Shown here: piece by piece, positions 28,062 to 32,517 of the stretch
Layout: the number at the start of each line of letters is the position of its first letter
How positions within the stretch are numbered: position 1 is the stretch's first letter
Made by a program: the position numbers and the translations under genes
Source of the DNA: Plantago elongata
Taxonomy: Eukaryota > Streptophyta > Magnoliopsida > Lamiales > Plantaginaceae
Reading direction: 5' to 3'
NCBI GenBank assembly: GCA_036897095.1
Contig: JAYMSP010001413.1
Location: forward strand, 1-32,517
Length of the DNA: 32,517 nt
The notes under the pieces: generated by a model
What the model was told of the DNA's origin: nothing
Database searches by the model: none
Seen by the model: only the letters and a program-made list of their open reading frames with translations

Positions 28062-31000
28062 TTAACAGACTTCTTTAGCTGCTGCAATTACACCTTCAAC
28101 AGTAAGACCAAACTCCTTGTATATTTTTCCTGCAGGTGCACTAGCTCCAAATCGGTCTATTCCAATGGCCTTTCCGTGAGATCCGACAAGCTTCTCCCAC
28201 CCAAATGTCGTTCCTGCCTCAATGCTAACCCTAGCCTTTACAGAGGCGGGCAAGACACTTTCCTTGTACTCATCAGATTGTTCATCGAAAAGCTCCCATG
28301 AAACAAATGAGACAACTCTAACTGCCTTGCCTTCTTTTCTCAATTCATCAGCAGCTTTAGCTGCAATTTCCAATTCAGAACCAGTTCCGATCAAAATAAC
28401 ATCGGGCTTGTTACCTGTTGAATTATCTGATATTGTGTAGCCTCCCTTTTCTACGCCTTCGATAGAGGTTCCGGGCAGGTTGGGCAGCTTTTGGCGAGAA
28501 AGGGCAAGGACAGAAGGTCTCTTCCGGTTCACGACAGCCACCTTGTATGCACCAGCTGTCTCATTGCCATCAGCTGGACGGAGCATCAATATGTTGGGCA
28601 TTGCCCGGAAACTAGCTATATGTTCAATGGGCTGATGGGTTGGACCGTCTTCTCCAAGACCAATAGAGTCGTGGGTCATAACGTAGATGACTCCGGCTTC
28701 ACCCAAAGCGGATATTCTCATCGCTGCTCTCATGTAATCGGTGAAGACGAAGAAGGTTGCACAGTAAGGTATCAAGCCAGGGCTGTGAAGGACGATTCCA
28801 TTGCAAATGGCTCCCATACCATGTTCACGAACACCAAACCTTATGTTACGTTCTTCTGGCGTGTTCTTTTGGAAGTCACCAAACATTTTCAAAAGAGTCA
28901 TGTTGGATGAGGCAAGATCGGCACTACCACCAAGAAGACCAGGAAGAACCTTTGCAAGAGCATTCAAATTTTGCTGAGAGAGGTTTCTGGTGGCATCAGC
29001 TGGGGTCTCAGGAGTGTATGTCTGCAAAGGAGTCGAAAGAAACATGTTTAGGAAGTAAAGATATTTGCAGACAGGATTTTATTACTAGAATGGAAGAGCA
29101 TAGGAAGTGAGGATCATATAACATGGGTTTCCATTATAGCATCAACCAAAGAGTTTGAAGACTTCTTTTGAAAATCTTCAAAATCAAGAGGATTCTTTAG
29201 GAATATTATACTACTGAATTAAAGAACATGAGAAATTATCTTATCTTGATTCAAAAAACTTTAGACCGTGCTTCACTCGGTAATTTTTACTCGAGAATAC
29301 TCATCGTTCCAAAAAGTAATCTTCCAATAAAGAATAAGAGACTTTAGAATAGTAAAACAAGAAATCAGCACTTACTGGAAGAGCCTTTTCCCAACCAGCT
29401 GGGAGTTCACCAGTGATGATAGATTTCAGCTCAGCTGCTTCCTCAGGATACTTCTTCTCATACTCGGCAAACTTGGAGTTCCATTCAGTTTCTAGAGCAG
29501 CACCTTCAGAGACATGTCGGCTCCAATGCCTAACACATAGGGTATCCAAAATCACAAGGCATTCAACCAGCAAGAAAAAAAGGATGGTAGGTAAAGAAAG
29601 TCAAGACTTTACTTCTTCACATCATCGGGCACGTGGAAAGGCTCATAAGGCCATCCAAGGTTCTGTCTGGTGGCTTCAACTTCCTTAGCACCCAATGCAC
29701 TTCCATGGACACTGTATGAATTGGACTTGTTGGGTGACCCAAAACCAATGGTTGTAGTAACCTGCTTATCATAAACAATTAATATGAAATTTTTCCCCTG
29801 CGAATGTCACTAAAATATTCAACTGTTCAAGTGGAAATTTAGATATGAAGTTCAAATAACAAGTTTTCTCAACTTTTGAGGTAATATAATTGATAGGTCA
29901 AAATCCGTGACTATATTTTTAACTCTATCCCATGAAATATCGTTTAAATTTAATCAACCACTGAAATAGCTGACCTTGATCAGAGTCGGCTTGTCTTTCA
30001 CAGACTTCGCTTCCTTGATGGCAGCACGGATTTCATCATAACCATTGTTCCCATTCTTCACCCAGATCACATGCCACCCAAGAGACTCAAAACGAGTGTC
30101 AACATTTTCCGTGAAAGCAATCTCTGTGTCACCATCAATAGAGATGTGGTTATCATCGTAAAAGGCAATTAGCTTCCCAAGTCCCCAATGGCCAGCAAGG
30201 GAGCTGGCTTCTTGAGAAATACCCTCCATTTGACACCCATCACCAAGTATAACATATCTATATGCACCAATACCATAGCCAAATAAGTAAAAGTTGATTG
30301 ATCAGCGATACAAAAACGCAAATAAAGAGCAAGTAGAGAATTTTCTACGTGTAGTGATCTACAATCTCGCTTCCAGGTTTGTTGAAACGGGCCGCCAAGT
30401 GCTTCTCTGCAAGTGCCAAACCAACAGCATTGGCAATACCTTGGCCAAGTGGGCCTGCGTAGAAAGTAATTGAGCAAAAGACAGTTTAGTTTAATGAATT
30501 TTGACCCAATTAATCATATCAAGTAAGCAAAATTCTTCGGGTTCAGATGCTAACCAGTGGTGACTTCAATACCAGGAGTCTCAAAGTGCTCTGGATGACC
30601 TGGTGTCTTGCTTCCCCATTGACGAAATTGCTTCAAATCATCTTCCTATAGAAATCACATTCATGTGGAAATACTTGGTCAATGTTGGATAGTGATCATT
30701 ACAAACTAAATATAACTTTTATGAAGTAACAATTATCCAATTTTTTGTTTGATATAACTCATTGTAGCTTCTAACAACTTAATCGGCTAAATAATCTGTT
30801 AGAAATCAGCTTTACTCATCCTGTTTGTTAGCGTTCTATCTTCATTTTTGCAGACACCCATCAAATTCACTTTAAAATCTAATTTTAGCTAAATCACTTC
30901 ACAATTTTTTTCATTTGCAAACATCACCAGACTCACTTCAAATCTAATTTTACCTAATCACTAAAAGTCTTTGGAAACAGTCACTTATATCACAGGTTAC

Positions 31001-32517
31001 TAGATAACTGTCTTCTATCTAATCCCAAAACAACAAATCACCAAACAAGAATCACTAGCCTAAATTTTTTTCCAATCCATATACCAAACTTTACCTACAA
31101 AGTAATAACATGTCTAAAAAACGAAACTTTAATCATTCATGCAGCACATGGACCCATGACCCACCTCAGAAACAAGCCTTTTTTTTCACTCAGATCCAAA
31201 AATTAAGTCAACAACTTCCAAGAAACACACTTGAACAAAAGACAAAACAAACTCACAATCTAACAACTTAAGTACTTAACACAGCAGAACCAACTGAGAA
31301 TAGAAAAGCTAATCGAACCCAATTGATCAAATGTAGTCTCTCTTCTATCAAGAAACACATCCAGTTAGCCTAACAACTTCAAGATGCAAATTGTGAAACA
31401 ATCAAACAAGAACATATTAATCGCTAACCTAAAACTTCTTTCTAACAACAAACACTAATAAGCAACAAAAAAGATATCTTGAAAATGAAACTTGTCAGCA
31501 TGTTCTTGACCCACCTCAGAAAGAAGCCTTTTTCACTCAGATCCAAAAATTAAATCAACATCTCTTCCAAAAAACACACACGCACACAAAAAAATTAACA
31601 GACAAAACCCCACAATCTAACAACATAACCAACTTAGAATAGAAAAGCTAATTGAACCAAATTGATCATGGATAGTTGTATACTCTCTGTTCATTCAAGA
31701 AACACAACCAGTTAACCTACCAGCTTCAGTCTGTACACTGTGAAACAATCAAACAAGAACACAATAATAACTATCCTAAAAATCCATACGAACAAACACT
31801 AATAAGCAACAAAAATCATATCTTGGAAACGACCCACCTCAAAGCACGCCTTTTTCTCACTCAGGTCCAATAATTAAGTCAACAACACCCAAAAGAACAC
31901 AACCTACCAACTACAATCTTCACACAACCAGTCAACCCAACAACTCCAATTTGCATATTGTAAAACAATCAAACAAGAACCCACTAATCACTAACCTAAA
32001 ACCTCCCCAATCACAAATACAAACACCAATAAGCAACAAAAATCACATCTTGGAAACGAAAATTCTCAAAAAGACTCCATTTTTCTCACACAGATCCAAT
32101 AAACAAGTCAACATCACTAAAAAAAAACACAATCTTACAAACCTTAACAGCGTCGTATCCAGCAAGGTGAAGCAGAGCATACTGCAACATACACCCATGC
32201 CCAGCAGAAAGCACGAACCTATCCCTGTTAAACCAGTACGGATTCTTGGGATTATACCTCATCACCTCATCATACAACACATGCCCCATCGGAGCACACC
32301 CCATAGGCAGACCCGGGTGGCCGGAGTTCGCCTTTTCCACGGCATCGATCGCGAGGAATCGGATCGTGTTGACTGACTTGTCAACGAGCTCGGTTTCAGC
32401 TGTGGCTTGGACTGCTTCGACGGCGCGTATTGGGAGGATGTGGCGGCGCGTGGAGGACTTGATCGCCGGGAAGGAGGGGGTGGAGGTGGGGAGGAGGTGC
32501 TTGGGGGCGGCAGAGGG
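28062..32517 (-). CDS. Transketolase, plastid precursor, N-terminus beyond right edge
   Basis: Transketolase moves two-carbon units between sugar phosphates with thiamine diphosphate, in the Calvin cycle and plastid pentose phosphate pathway, and yields erythrose-4-phosphate for the shikimate pathway. Seven exons join in frame: 32143 to beyond 32517, 30555-30645, 30349-30454, 29975-30257, 29613-29761, 29376-29529 and 28062-29021 (705 residues visible). About 40 transit-peptide residues and the ATG are missing. Counting from the edge, the mature part starts near residue 32 ([17 protein letters not shown]). Key stretches are [11 protein letters not shown] (63-73), [39 protein letters not shown], the diphosphate-binding LGDGCQMEG (195-203), [15 protein letters not shown], and [15 protein letters not shown] with the catalytic Glu at 452. 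It ends AAAKEVC. No frame damage is seen. The first visible intron (30646-32142) is 1.5 kb and repeat-rich. Confidence 0.97.
31160..32110. repeat. Degenerate tandem array in the first visible transketolase intron
   Basis: Similar blocks recur. CAGATCCA/CAGGTCCA preceded by a T-rich CACTCA stretch is at 31191, 31538, 31862 and 32091. AAACAATCAAACAAGAAC is exact at 31396, 31744 and 31963. Spacings of about 347, 324 and 229 bases show indels between units. About three to four copies, with the right-hand ones shortened. Confidence 0.8.

Noticed and set aside
28491..29110. Long plus-strand open frames (139 and 117 codons)
   Set aside because: They are antisense shadows of the large transketolase exon at 28062-29021.

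Overview
This is plant nuclear DNA, almost certainly from a eudicot. It is AT-rich, and its genes have short exons and AT-rich introns with plant-type splice sites. It encodes two plastid-targeted enzymes, a Golgi pectin-precursor enzyme and plant-type ribosomal proteins. Protein similarity judged from memory suggests an asterid (Lamiales-like) species, but the sequence alone does not prove that. I rebuilt gene models by hand from splice sites and conserved protein sequence. Apart from the damaged eL19 copy, every exon chain I give keeps its reading frame.

Layout, left to right. (1) 1-2460, minus: TAF10, a TFIID/SAGA subunit; its last exon lies beyond the left edge. (2) 3263-6348, plus: a dead, 5'-truncated LINE, split by a 1022-bp solo-LTR-like insertion (3679-4700) flanked by GATGT. 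(3) 7435-8404, minus: a ribosomal protein eL19 gene with a one-base frameshift and several unusual substitutions, probably a pseudogene; a tiny orphan exon resembling a plastid GST/thioredoxin-like protein lies just upstream. (4) 9561-12224, plus: an intact eight-exon tRNA 2'-phosphotransferase (Tpt1/KptA). (5) 14273-15571, minus: an intronless UDP-glucuronate 4-epimerase (GAE). (6) 19574-24182, minus: EPSP synthase, eight exons, 518 aa, with a plastid transit peptide and the ordinary glyphosate-sensitive active-site loop. (7) 25340-27143, minus: ribosomal protein eL22, with a leader intron, a telo-box and site II motifs. (8) 28062-32517, minus: plastid transketolase, seven exons visible; its N-terminus runs off the right edge.

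Functional links: transketolase makes erythrose-4-phosphate, which feeds the shikimate pathway, and EPSP synthase acts later in that pathway. The two genes are about 4 kb apart on the same strand with only eL22 between them. GAE feeds pectin synthesis. TAF10, eL22 and Tpt1 are general gene-expression and RNA-processing functions. The rest of the interest is in repeats: a ~211-bp tandem array in the eL22 intron, a degenerate array in the first visible transketolase intron, long G homopolymers in the TAF10 intron, and short direct repeats between Tpt1 and GAE. I found no clear new biological system. The nested LINE/LTR, the broken eL19 with its orphan exon, and the transketolase/EPSPS neighbourhood are the best items to check.
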